Position numbers and translations under genes: made by a program
NCBI GenBank assembly: GCA_963169235.1
Contig: CAUJCX010000059.1
Coordinates: 1-64,000 of the forward strand
Reading direction: 5' to 3'
Source: Actinomycetota bacterium
GTDB taxonomy: Bacteria > Actinomycetota > Thermoleophilia > Miltoncostaeales > Miltoncostaeaceae
Length of the DNA stretch: 64,000 nucleotides
Shown here: positions 51,144 to 61,241 of the stretch, piece by piece
Position numbering within the stretch: position 1 is the first letter of the stretch
Layout of the letters: the number at the start of each line of letters is the position of its first letter
Notes under the pieces: model-generated
Told to the model about the DNA's origin: nothing
Seen by the model: only the letters and a program-made list of their open reading frames with translations
The model's database searches: none

Positions 51144-51228
51144 GCCTTCCGCACCTGGGTGGACGCGTCACCGCGTCCGCCCGGGGCGAGTCTCGGCGCG
51201 GAGCATTCGCGGGGAGACCGGGCGTGGC

Positions 51229-51816
51229 CTACCCGCGCGCGAACGCCACCAGGGGCGCGATGTCCCCGCCGTCGGCGGCGCGGAGGGCCGCCAGGTGGCG
51301 GCGCCGTACCTGGTCAACCGCGACCAGGTTGCTGCGACCCCACGTGAAGGGCGCGCGCCCCAGTGCCATCGCCAAATGGTCGGCGACCAGGCGCGCGTGG
51401 CGGCCGTTGCCGTTGGGGTAGAGATCGATGGCCACGAGGCGGTGGCTGACGCGCACGGCAACCTCGTCGGGATCCATCGCGTACGGCATCCATCCGTCCC
51501 GCTCGATCCTCAGCTGCGCGAGCCGCTTGGGGATCTGGTGCCATTCGCAGCCGATGTTCGTGTCGTGCTGCCGTCGTCGCCCCGCCCACGTCCAGACGTC
51601 GCCCAGCATGGCGCGGTGGAGACCGTCGAGGAACGAGTCGTCCAGGCACGAGGCGGCGTTGCGCGGCCCGGGTCGCCGCAGCCAGCCGGACGCGCCGGCG
51701 ATGCTGAGGGCCTCGAGGGCGTCCAGGTCACCACGGGTGAGCACGGGGAGTCTCAGGCCTGCGACGTCGTTCGCCGTCAGCGGCGTCTGGCCGTCAAGGG
51801 TGGGCCACGCCGTCAC
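51229..51816 (-). CDS. Fic/DOC-family protein (mobile mystery protein B type)
   Basis: 195 residues. The Fic core HRLVAIDLYPNGNGRHARL retains the AMP-transfer signature HxFx(D/E)GNGR in its mystery-protein form (H, then NGNGR). Upstream WTWAGRRRQHDTNIG and DPDEVAVRVSHRLVAI are also typical. It overlaps the upstream XRE gene by 4 nt, the invariable partner order of 'mobile mystery protein' A and B. Likely a toxin-like nucleotide transferase held by its partner. Confidence 0.85.
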   Translation of the reverse strand: MTAWPTLDGQTPLTANDVAGLRLPVLTRGDLDALEALSIAGASGWLRRPGPRNAASCLDDSFLDGLHRAMLGDVWTWAGRRRQHDTNIGCEWHQIPKRLAQLRIERDGWMPYAMDPDEVAVRVSHRLVAIDLYPNGNGRHARLVADHLAMALGRAPFTWGRSNLVAVDQVRRRHLAALRAADGGDIAPLVAFARG

Positions 51817-52265
51817 GGCTCGCGCCAGAGCCCGCTTTCGCTCACCTGTCGGGCGACCACACGGCGCTCGTCGTCGGTGAGGGTCTCCGATTGCGCCTCG
51901 AGGTCCATGGTGTGGCCCACCCGCTCAAGCAGGCGATCGGTGAGGGCCGCCACGCGTCGCGCTCGGATGTCGTCCAGGCTCGTGCGCGGGACGATGGCGT
52001 ACACCACGTCGCAGTCCATCGCTTCGGCCGCGCGCTGCAGGGTCGACAGCTGCGCGGTGCGCGCCTTTTCGGACGACTCCATCTTTGCCACGGCCGCGTG
52101 CGACACCCCCATGCGCTGGGCGAGATCGCGCTGCGACATGCCAAGGGCTTCGCGGATGGTCCGCACCCAGCCGCCCGCGGGCGGCGCGGGTACCGCGTCC
52201 CGCGCCTGCGCCATTCCGTGGTCGAGCCGTCGGCGGGCAGCGTCCTTGAGGCGGGTCGAGCGCAT
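51813..52265 (-). CDS. XRE-family regulator (mobile mystery protein A type)
   Basis: 150 residues. An XRE helix-turn-helix in TIREALGMSQRDLAQRMGVSHAAVAKMESSE, then LQRAAEAMDCDVVYAIVP, a conserved tail of this family. A TAACGT box 6 nt before the ATG indicates a leaderless mRNA. It partners with the Fic protein and probably represses the operon. Such pairs are scattered between genomes like TA loci. Confidence 0.85.
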   Translation of the reverse strand: MRSTRLKDAARRRLDHGMAQARDAVPAPPAGGWVRTIREALGMSQRDLAQRMGVSHAAVAKMESSEKARTAQLSTLQRAAEAMDCDVVYAIVPRTSLDDIRARRVAALTDRLLERVGHTMDLEAQSETLTDDERRVVARQVSESGLWREP

Positions 52266-52486
52266 ACCTTCACGTTACCAGTAGCCGCGCTCCGCGCATA
52301 CGTCAGGGTTTACAAGAGTGAGACCGTTTGCGCACCTACACGTTTCCGAACTGCGTCGTTCGACGCGGGTGGGACCTCCGGCTCGAGCCAGATGACACCC
52401 TGGGCGCGCGGGCGTCGTCGCACCCGCGTGACACGTTCGATCGAGATCGGCATTCCCGCGGCACGGGATGGGTGGTCACATGCGGC

Positions 52487-52702
52487 ATGCGCATGAGCCG
52501 CCACGCCCGCAACGCCGCTCGCCGCGTGCGCGTGCCACCGGGACCCGTCTACGAGGCGTTGCGCGAGGCGACTCCGCACGACCTGGACGAAGCGGGTAAT
52601 ACGCGCTACACAGTGATCATCTACGGAGAGCGCTACCGCGTGATCGTTGCGAGGGACGATCCGCACTTCATCATCAGCTTCCATCCTCGGCGAAAGGGCT
52701 GA
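52487..52702 (+). CDS. Small DUF4258-like protein, toxin position
   Basis: 71 residues from the ATG at 52487 (or 52493). Basic N-terminus, then YTVIIYGERYRVIVARDDPHFIISFHP, which resembles the beta-rich core of DUF4258 or RelE-like toxins. The next gene, 2 nt after, is a DUF2283 protein, the partner commonly found with DUF4258. Family call tentative. Confidence 0.5.
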   Translation: MRMSRHARNAARRVRVPPGPVYEALREATPHDLDEAGNTRYTVIIYGERYRVIVARDDPHFIISFHPRRKG

Positions 52703-52704
52703 GC

Positions 52705-52992
52705 GTGCGTGCCGAGTACGACAGCGAAGCGAGGGCTCTCCAGATCGTGCTGGCCGACGCCGAGCCCTGGACCGACGGTGACGAGATCGCCGGCCTGCAG
52801 GTGGCGTACGCGGGCGGTGTGGCGGCGGGTATCGAGGTGCTGCGCCCGGACATCGCCACCGTCGCGGCGCGGCTGGCCCCCGTCGCCGAGCGCCTGGGCG
52901 TGGACGCGCAGGAGGTGGCCGCGGTGGCACAGGCCGCCCTGGCAGTGCCCGACCGCGAGGTGACGCTGGCCGTGGGGCGCCCGTACCGCTGA
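52705..52992 (+). CDS. DUF2283-family protein, antitoxin position
   Basis: 95 residues from the GTG at 52705. The start AEYDSEARALQIVLAD fits the DUF2283 pattern (YD-x-E-A-D-A-L-Y-I), followed by a helical, acidic C-terminal part. It is separated from the preceding basic protein by 2 nt. Such pairs are thought to be toxin-antitoxin modules; that is inferred here from arrangement only. Confidence 0.6.
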   Translation: MRAEYDSEARALQIVLADAEPWTDGDEIAGLQVAYAGGVAAGIEVLRPDIATVAARLAPVAERLGVDAQEVAAVAQAALAVPDREVTLAVGRPYR

Positions 52993-53192
52993 CGGACCGG
53001 TGAGCGCGCGGGGCCCGCATGTCCTGGTGAGTGCCAAAGCGCGTCCGAAGCGCCTCGTCAAGGTGCCACGCAATCACTGTCCAAGCACCGCCAAGGACAC
53101 CCGGCGACGCGGTCGTTCCGCGGACGTGGCGTCGAGCACGCGTCGCCGAGGCCCTCATACGGGCAGCCGACGGTGCTTTCAGGTGCGGTCGC

Positions 53193-55283
53193 CTACCCCC
53201 GCAGGGCGTACCAGGGGGTGTGGCCGGTGGAGTTCGCCGCCCGGATGGTGCCGCGGACGGTGGATCCGGCGGGGACGCGCAGGGTTGCGCGGGGCGCGCG
53301 GGTGGTGATGCGCTTCGTGGCGCCGCCGGGCAGGCGCACCACCAGCTGGTAGCGGGTCGCGTTGCGGACGGGCCTCCAGCGCAGCGTCAGCGTGCCGCCC
53401 GCACGACGCGGGGCCAGCTGCACCAGGCGTCCCGTGGGGGCGACCAGCCGGCGGGGGACGGCGAACGTGGCGACGCGCGACGCCTGCCCGGCGACGCTGT
53501 GGGTCACCCGCAGGCGCGTGCCCGTGGGGGTGCCGCGCGTGCGGACGACGAGCGCGACGGTGCGGGCCCTGGTGGTCGTCACGGCGGTCACCCACGCGCT
53601 GCGGCGCAGCGTGCGGCCCGCGATCGCGGAGCCCTTGAGCATCGCGATGCGCCGGTTCTTGGCGTTCACCAGCACGACGGTGTAGCGCCCGGGGGTGAGG
53701 AGGGTGAGCCTCACCCGCACCACGCCGCTGTGGTCGACGACGACCCGCGACGCGCGCCGCACGAACGGCGACGGCGGCGTCGCGACGGGCGGCTGCTGGG
53801 TCACGGGGGGCGTGACGGGCGTGACCGGGGTGGGGGGTGCCTCGGTGACGACGGCGCTGAGCGCGGTGGTGACCCGGGTGGGGTCGCGGCCGTCCTGCCA
53901 GGGGCTGACGGCGGCGGTGCCCCGCACCCGGAAGCCCACATCGGCCGCGGTGAGCGTGTACGTGCGGTTGCGGGCCCGGAGGATGGTGGTGCAGTTGTCG
54001 CCCTGCGCGTCGCACCGCTGCCACGAGTAGATGGTCGAGGCCGGCTGCGGGTTCCACGTGATCTCCATCGACACCGCGCTGCCCGCCCGGGCCTCGCCGC
54101 CGAGCGGCGGGGTCGCCACCGTCGGCAGGGGCCAGGCGGGGTCGTCCACCGCCGCCGACCTGCGTGAGAGGCCGCCGCCGAACGTGGTGAACGCGCCGCC
54201 GGCGAACAGCGTGCCCTTGTCGGTCCACAGGGCGTTCACCGCCCCGTCGGCCTGGGCGTCCCAGCCGCGGATGGCGCCGGTGTCGGCGTCAGCCGACGCC
54301 ATGTACGAGCGGGCGGGAGACCCGGCGCCGGTGAACGTGCCGCCGATGTAGACCCAGGCGCCGGTCACCGCGAGGGCGCTCACCTGGCCGGTACCGGTGT
54401 TGCCCAGCGGGTTCCAGGTGGTGGGGGCGCCCGAGATGGCGTGCACCTCGGCCAGGGCGCGCCTGGGCTGGCCGGCGACGGTGTCGAAGCTGCCGCCGAC
54501 GAAGACGGCGTTGTGGTCCTCCCGCAGCTCGAGGGCGTGCACCACCGGGGTGCCCGCGCCGCCGACGTCGGGGTCCCAGGTCAGGGCGTCGCCCGTGCCC
54601 ATCCTGATGGCGGCGGCGTTGTTGCGCGCCTGCCCCGCGGCGGTGGTGAACCGGCCGCCGACGTACACGTCGTTGTCGTGCAACAGCACCGCGTTGACGA
54701 TGGGGGTGCCGCCGCCGCCGACGCCCGGGTTCCACGACGTGGGCGTGCCGGTGGTGGCGTCGAGCGCGGCCACGAGAGCGCGGCCCTGGCCGCCGACGGT
54801 GGTGAACTCCCCGCCCACGTAGACCACGCCGTTCTGCACGGCCAGCGAGTGGACCGCGGCGTCGGTGCCGGGGTTCCAGGCGGTGACGTTGCCCGTGGCG
54901 ACGTCGATCGCCGCCAGGCCGTTGCGCGCCTGCCCGGAGACGGTCATGCCGGTGCCGCCGGCCACGTACAACACGCCGTTGACCACGTCGAGGTCGTTCA
55001 CCTCGGCGCCCGTGACCTTGCCCGCCCACGCCTGGTCGACGGTGCGGTCGGCCTTCACGTGCACCACGCTGCCGAGCGCCTGGCCGCCGCGGGTGAAGCC
55101 CGTGCCGCCGACGAAGTACCCTCCCGACCCGTCCGGTGCGACGGCGTTCGCCTGCCCCGCGTCAAGCGAGGCGTCGAACGTGCCCACGGGGAGGTCGCCG
55201 GGGGCGGCGAGCACGGGCGCGCCCACCACCAGGGCCACCATCGCGGCGACGGCGATGACGATGCGCCACACGTACCTGTGCAT
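53193..55283 (-). CDS. Secreted repeat protein, beta-propeller-like (smaller paralogue)
   Basis: 696 residues from the ATG at 55283 (GAAAGG 12 nt upstream). A signal peptide ends near ALA (residue 27). Residues 40-360 contain about six repeats of roughly 45-55 residues of the type VYVGG-F-T-x-x-G-Q-x-R-N-x-x-A-x-D-x-x-T-G-x-x-T-x-W-D/N-P, typical of delta-60/beta-propeller blades. Then an Ig-like domain with a Cys pair (RCDAQGDNC), a Thr/Pro linker, and a C-terminal domain ending in an FN3-like RYQLVVRLPGG module. Extracellular, probably adhesive or structural. It is the tandem paralogue of the next gene. Confidence 0.75.
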   Translation of the reverse strand: MHRYVWRIVIAVAAMVALVVGAPVLAAPGDLPVGTFDASLDAGQANAVAPDGSGGYFVGGTGFTRGGQALGSVVHVKADRTVDQAWAGKVTGAEVNDLDVVNGVLYVAGGTGMTVSGQARNGLAAIDVATGNVTAWNPGTDAAVHSLAVQNGVVYVGGEFTTVGGQGRALVAALDATTGTPTSWNPGVGGGGTPIVNAVLLHDNDVYVGGRFTTAAGQARNNAAAIRMGTGDALTWDPDVGGAGTPVVHALELREDHNAVFVGGSFDTVAGQPRRALAEVHAISGAPTTWNPLGNTGTGQVSALAVTGAWVYIGGTFTGAGSPARSYMASADADTGAIRGWDAQADGAVNALWTDKGTLFAGGAFTTFGGGLSRRSAAVDDPAWPLPTVATPPLGGEARAGSAVSMEITWNPQPASTIYSWQRCDAQGDNCTTILRARNRTYTLTAADVGFRVRGTAAVSPWQDGRDPTRVTTALSAVVTEAPPTPVTPVTPPVTQQPPVATPPSPFVRRASRVVVDHSGVVRVRLTLLTPGRYTVVLVNAKNRRIAMLKGSAIAGRTLRRSAWVTAVTTTRARTVALVVRTRGTPTGTRLRVTHSVAGQASRVATFAVPRRLVAPTGRLVQLAPRRAGGTLTLRWRPVRNATRYQLVVRLPGGATKRITTRAPRATLRVPAGSTVRGTIRAANSTGHTPWYALRG

Positions 55284-55417
55284 GAGCGAAGCGGGCCTTT
55301 CGAGATCGGGCGACGCCGCCGGCGCGTGGCGCAGGCGGGTCGTCCGGTGCGAGCGGTCGTGCAGGTCGAACGGGTGGCCCCGGAGCCCCCAGGGCCACCC
55401 CGTCCGTCTCCGGCGTC

Positions 55418-58400
55418 CTAGCGGCGAAGGGCGTACCACTTGGTGCGTCCGGTGGCGTTGGTCGCGCGGATGGTACCGCGGGCCGGCCCGGCGGCGGATG
55501 CGCCGACGCTGAACGTCGCGTGCGTGGCGCGGGTGGTGATGCGGGTGCCCTTGCCGTTGGGAAGGCGCACGATCAACTGGTAGCGCACGGCGTTGCGGAC
55601 AGCCTTCCAGCGCAAGGTCAGGGTGCCACCCGAGCGCACGGGGGCCAGTTGCACCAGGCGCCCCATGGGGGTGCCCACGCGGCGGGCGGGCATGCGGAAC
55701 GTCTTGCGCTTGAGCGGCGTGGCGTCGGGCGCCTTGTAGATCACGCGCAGGCGCGCGCCCTTGGGGATGCCCTTCGTGCGCACCTTCAGCGTGATGGTGC
55801 GGAGCTTGGCCGCCACGACGGTGGGGGCCGAGCCGTTGCGGCGCAGCTTGCGGCCGGCGATGACCGATCCCTTGCGCATGGTGATGCGCCGGTTCTTGGC
55901 GTTGACCATGGCGAGGGTGAAGCGGCCGGGCTTGAGCAGCGTGAGCTTCACGGTGACCAGGCCCTTGCGGGACACGCGGATCTTCGAGGCCTGCTTGACG
56001 AACGGGGTGATCTTCTCCTTGGCCGACGGCGCCTGGGCGCCCGCGCCCGGAGTGCCGCCACCCGTGCCGCTGCCGCCTCCGCCGGTGCCCAGCGTGGTCC
56101 CCGGGGTGGTGCCGGGGTTGTCGGCGACCGGCACCGCGATCAGGGCGCTGAGGGCGCTCGTGACGGTGCTGGGGTCGCGCCCGTCGGCCCACGCACTGAC
56201 GGTGGCCACGCCGCGGACGGTGGAGCCGACGTCGCCCTGGGTCAGGGTGTACGTGCTGTTGGTGGCGCCCGTGATGGTGGTGCAGTTGGCGCCGTTGGCG
56301 TCGCAGCGCTGCCACGAGTACACGACGTAGGCGGGAGCGGGGTCCCACGTGGCGTCGATGCTGAGCGTCGCGCCGGGCTCGGTCTTACCGCTGAGGGCCG
56401 GGTTGGTCACCGTGGTCTTCGGCCAGCCGGGGTCCGGGATGGCCCCGTAGCCCTTCACAATGCTGTTGCTGTTGAACGACGTGAAACGGCCGCCGATGTG
56501 CAGCACGCCGCCGCTCGACAGCAGCGCTTGGACGTTGTTGTTGGACTTCGGGTCCCACGCGTTGAGGGCGCCGGTGGTGGCGTCGGCGGACGCTACGTAG
56601 TGGTGGAACGGTGACCCGAGGTTGACGAAACCGCCGCCGAACGTGACGGTCTGGCCGGTCACCGAGATCGCGTCCACGCTGCCGGTGGCCGCACCCTTGG
56701 GGTCCCACGACGTGAGGGCACCGCTGGCGGCGTCCACCGCGGCGAGGCCGTTGCGGGTCTGGCCACCCACGGCGTTGAACTGCCCGCCCATGATGACCGT
56801 GTTGCCGTCCTCGGTGAACGCCAGCGCCCGCACCGAGGGCGTCGAGACGTACGTGGCGTTCGGGTCCCAGCTGGTGAGCGTTCCGGTGCTGTCGAGGGCC
56901 GCGGCGTTGTTGCGGGTGGTGGCGTCGACAGCGGTGAACTGTCCTCCCACGTACACGTCGGTGCCGCGCATCGCGAGCGCGGTGACCCTTGGGCTGGCCG
57001 CGTCGGTGAGCGTGGGGGCCCAGGCCGTGGCCGCGCCGTTGGTGGTGTCCACCTCGGCCAGGCCCGTGCGGGCCGTCTGGCTGCCGGTGGGCCCGAGGTT
57101 GGCGAAGTCCCCACCCAGGTAGACGTGTCCGTTGCCCACGGCGAGCGCGTTGACCGTGCCGTCGGCGTCGGGGTCCCACGCGGTGGGGGTGCCGGCGGTG
57201 GTGTCGACCGCCGCGGCACGATGGCGCGTCGTGGCGCCGAGCTGGGTGAAGGCGCCGCCCATGTAGATCGTGGAGCCGTCGCGCGCCATGGTCGTCACGA
57301 GGCTGTTCGGAGAGGGATCCCACGGAAGCATTTCGCCGGTGTCGCTGCTGAACGCCGCCGCGTTGGTGCGGGGCAGGGAGTTGACGCCCGACATGCTGCC
57401 GACGAGGTAGACCTTGTCGGCGTCGGCCGTGATGGTGCTGAAGCCACCGTCCGTGCGTGGGTCCCAGGCCTCGACGCTGTTGCTGGTGGCGTCGATGGCG
57501 GCGACGCCCTTGCGCGCCTCGCCATCGAACGTTGCGAAGACCCCTGCGACGTAGACCCGGTCGCCCACCATCGTCATGTCGTTGATGACGCTGCTGGGCG
57601 CGGGGTCCCACGCGCCGATCGCGCCCGTCGTGGCCGAGGCCACCGCGAAATACTTGCGGGTCTGGCCACCGATGGAGGTGAAGTTGCCGCCGACGTAGAC
57701 GTTGTCGCCGTGTACGGCGATGCCGTTAACAGCGTTGTTTGCGCCTGCGCCGGTGATCTGCCACGGCAGCACGGCCCCCGTGGTGGCGCTCACGGCCGCG
57801 ACGTTGACGCGGTTGGCAGCGCCCGCCTTGGTCATGATCCCACCGATGTAGAGCGTGCTGCCCGAGACCGCCATGTCGTACACCGCGGAGCCCGTCAGGT
57901 TGGCGTTGAACGGGCTCAAGGCGCCCGTGGCGAGGTCGAAGGCCGCCAGCTGGCCGCGCGTCGTCCCGCCCACCTGGCTGAACGTACCCCCGGCGTACAG
58001 GAGGCCGTTGCCCTCGGCGAACCTTTTCACGGTGCCGTTCACGTTGGGGTTCCACGACGTCAGCGTGCGCGTGGCGACGTCGATCGACGCCAACCCGTTG
58101 CGGGTCTGGCCACCGATCGTCATCCCGCTGGAGCCGCCGATGTACAGCGTGCCATTCGAGTAATGGAGGATCTCGATCGTGCCGGCGGTCATCGTGACGG
58201 GCCAGGCCATGTCCACCGTGAGGTCGGCCTTCACGTGCACCAGGCGGCCCATGTCTTGACCCTTGTGCTTCCACCCGCCACCGGCCCCGACGAAGTAGCC
58301 CCCCGAGCCGTCGGGTGCCGCAGCGTTGAAGCTGAAGTTGGTGAGCACGGCGTCGAACTCCGTCGGCAGGGCGCCGGTGGTCGCCGACACCACCGCCGCA

Positions 58401-58606
58401 GCGCCCACCGGATGGAAGACCTTGGTGAACGACCCGCCCATGAACACGGTGTGGTTGGCGGGGTCATGCGCCAGCGAGTACACCTGCCCGTCGGTGCTCC
58501 ACCCCACCTTGGGCACGCCGCCGGCGACCGCCACCGCGGGGAGGGCGACGACGAGCGCGAACAGCGCGGACGACGCCGCGAGGGCGCGGGACACAGGGGA
58601 GATCAT
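55418..58606 (-). CDS. Secreted repeat protein, beta-propeller-like (larger paralogue)
   Basis: 1062 residues with GAAAGG 8 nt before the ATG at 58606. A signal peptide (to AVAGGVP) and about a dozen of the same blade repeats (for example NTVIMGGQFNAVGGQTRNGLAA and VYVGGNFTSIGGQTRKYFA, each followed by WDP), then the same Ig-like domain (RCDANGANC), linker and C-terminal module as the downstream paralogue. The repeat number is about double. No LPxTG or membrane anchor at the C-terminus, so cell attachment, if any, is by another route. Confidence 0.75.
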   Translation of the reverse strand: MISPVSRALAASSALFALVVALPAVAVAGGVPKVGWSTDGQVYSLAHDPANHTVFMGGSFTKVFHPVGAAAVVSATTGALPTEFDAVLTNFSFNAAAPDGSGGYFVGAGGGWKHKGQDMGRLVHVKADLTVDMAWPVTMTAGTIEILHYSNGTLYIGGSSGMTIGGQTRNGLASIDVATRTLTSWNPNVNGTVKRFAEGNGLLYAGGTFSQVGGTTRGQLAAFDLATGALSPFNANLTGSAVYDMAVSGSTLYIGGIMTKAGAANRVNVAAVSATTGAVLPWQITGAGANNAVNGIAVHGDNVYVGGNFTSIGGQTRKYFAVASATTGAIGAWDPAPSSVINDMTMVGDRVYVAGVFATFDGEARKGVAAIDATSNSVEAWDPRTDGGFSTITADADKVYLVGSMSGVNSLPRTNAAAFSSDTGEMLPWDPSPNSLVTTMARDGSTIYMGGAFTQLGATTRHRAAAVDTTAGTPTAWDPDADGTVNALAVGNGHVYLGGDFANLGPTGSQTARTGLAEVDTTNGAATAWAPTLTDAASPRVTALAMRGTDVYVGGQFTAVDATTRNNAAALDSTGTLTSWDPNATYVSTPSVRALAFTEDGNTVIMGGQFNAVGGQTRNGLAAVDAASGALTSWDPKGAATGSVDAISVTGQTVTFGGGFVNLGSPFHHYVASADATTGALNAWDPKSNNNVQALLSSGGVLHIGGRFTSFNSNSIVKGYGAIPDPGWPKTTVTNPALSGKTEPGATLSIDATWDPAPAYVVYSWQRCDANGANCTTITGATNSTYTLTQGDVGSTVRGVATVSAWADGRDPSTVTSALSALIAVPVADNPGTTPGTTLGTGGGGSGTGGGTPGAGAQAPSAKEKITPFVKQASKIRVSRKGLVTVKLTLLKPGRFTLAMVNAKNRRITMRKGSVIAGRKLRRNGSAPTVVAAKLRTITLKVRTKGIPKGARLRVIYKAPDATPLKRKTFRMPARRVGTPMGRLVQLAPVRSGGTLTLRWKAVRNAVRYQLIVRLPNGKGTRITTRATHATFSVGASAAGPARGTIRATNATGRTKWYALRR

Positions 58607-58915
58607 CTGCGGGGCCTTTCAAGGACGGGCGACGGTGCGATGCGGAGACGGCTTAGAGCGCCACGTCGGCACGTTCACCGCGAATCTTGAGGGCTACTCC
58701 GCGGATTATTCGGCGCCTGCCGCGAACAGGGGACGGGAGGCCCGCGGGACGCGGGCCCACCGACCATGCGCCCTCCAGGTGCTGCGGCCGGCGGCACGAC
58801 GCGGGCGTCGTGCGCGCGCGGCCGTGATGGTGGGCGTACCGGCGCGCCGGGACCCGCGTCGTGGCCGCGCGCTACGCTTTCCGGTCGGTCCCGACCCCCA
58901 CCCCGAAAGCCGCCT
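58607..58915. other. Divergent gap between the large repeat protein and typA
   Basis: 309 bases without a gene. It holds the two opposing promoters: a TACGCT box at 58873-58878 fits typA (leader about 30 nt ending in GAAAGC), and the GAAAGG Shine-Dalgarno of the repeat protein is at 58615-58620. CCGCGAAT and CCGCGGAT occur within 45 bases of each other near 58680-58710, with no recognised function. Nothing else seen. Confidence 0.5.
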
Positions 58916-60751
<1,836 letters not shown>

Positions 60752-60814
60752 TATCCTTTTCGCACTCACGCTCCGCCCGCCCTTTACGTGTTCGCATAAC
60801 AGGGAACAACCCCG

Positions 60815-61171
60815 ATGACCAACGCCTCGCACAGCCCCGTCCCGCTCTACCGCGCCAAGGCCGAGCTGTTCAAGACACTCGGCCACCCGGTACGCATCCG
60901 CGTGCTGGAGCTCTTGATCGAGCGTCCCCATACGGTCAGCGAGCTGCTGGACGCCATCGACATCGTCCCCTCCAGCCTGTCGCAGCAGCTGGCGGTGCTG
61001 CGCCGCCAGGGCATGGTGGTCGGCCAGCGTGACGGTGCCAGCGTCACGTACGAGCTCACCAGCGAGAAGGTGGCCGAGATGATGAACGCCGCCCGCGGGG
61101 TGCTGCGCGAGCTGCTCAGCGACCGCATGGCGCTGTTCGACGCGCTGGGAGCAGAGTCGTCCGACCGCTGA
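60815..61171 (+). CDS. ArsR-family regulator
   Basis: 118 residues, AGGGAAC before the ATG. Winged helix: LFKTLGHPVRIRVLELLIERPHTVSELLDAIDIVPSSLSQQLAVLRRQGMV. No metal-binding cysteine pair of the classic ArsR type is present. The SulP transporter starts 70 nt downstream behind a GAATG-CATTC inverted repeat (61220-61236) that may be its operator. Confidence 0.87.
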   Translation: MTNASHSPVPLYRAKAELFKTLGHPVRIRVLELLIERPHTVSELLDAIDIVPSSLSQQLAVLRRQGMVVGQRDGASVTYELTSEKVAEMMNAARGVLRELLSDRMALFDALGAESSDR

Positions 61172-61219
61172 GGCGTGGGCGGTACCCCGCTCACCCCTGC
61201 CCAGGACGTGCGAACTTTT

Positions 61220-61236
61220 GAATGACTGAACCATTC
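61220..61236. promoter_or_regulatory. Small inverted repeat before the SulP gene, possible ArsR operator
   Basis: GAATG (61220-61224), seven bases, CATTC (61232-61236), immediately before the GTG at 61242. ArsR-type regulators bind short imperfect dyads of this AT-richer kind; this region is the only AT-rich stretch nearby. Binding is inferred. Confidence 0.35.
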
Positions 61237-61241
61237 CGCCT

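Noticed and set aside
53000-53192. A gene in the 200-base gap before the smaller repeat protein's 3' end
   Set aside because: The only frames are basic and Arg/Ser-rich and run into the convergent gene; nothing recognisable.
55284-56348. N-terminal extension of the smaller repeat protein to 1051 codons
   Set aside because: The upstream part is antisense to nothing coherent but is an out-of-frame reading of the larger paralogue's C-terminus, with Arg/His-rich composition; the signal peptide marks the start at 55283.
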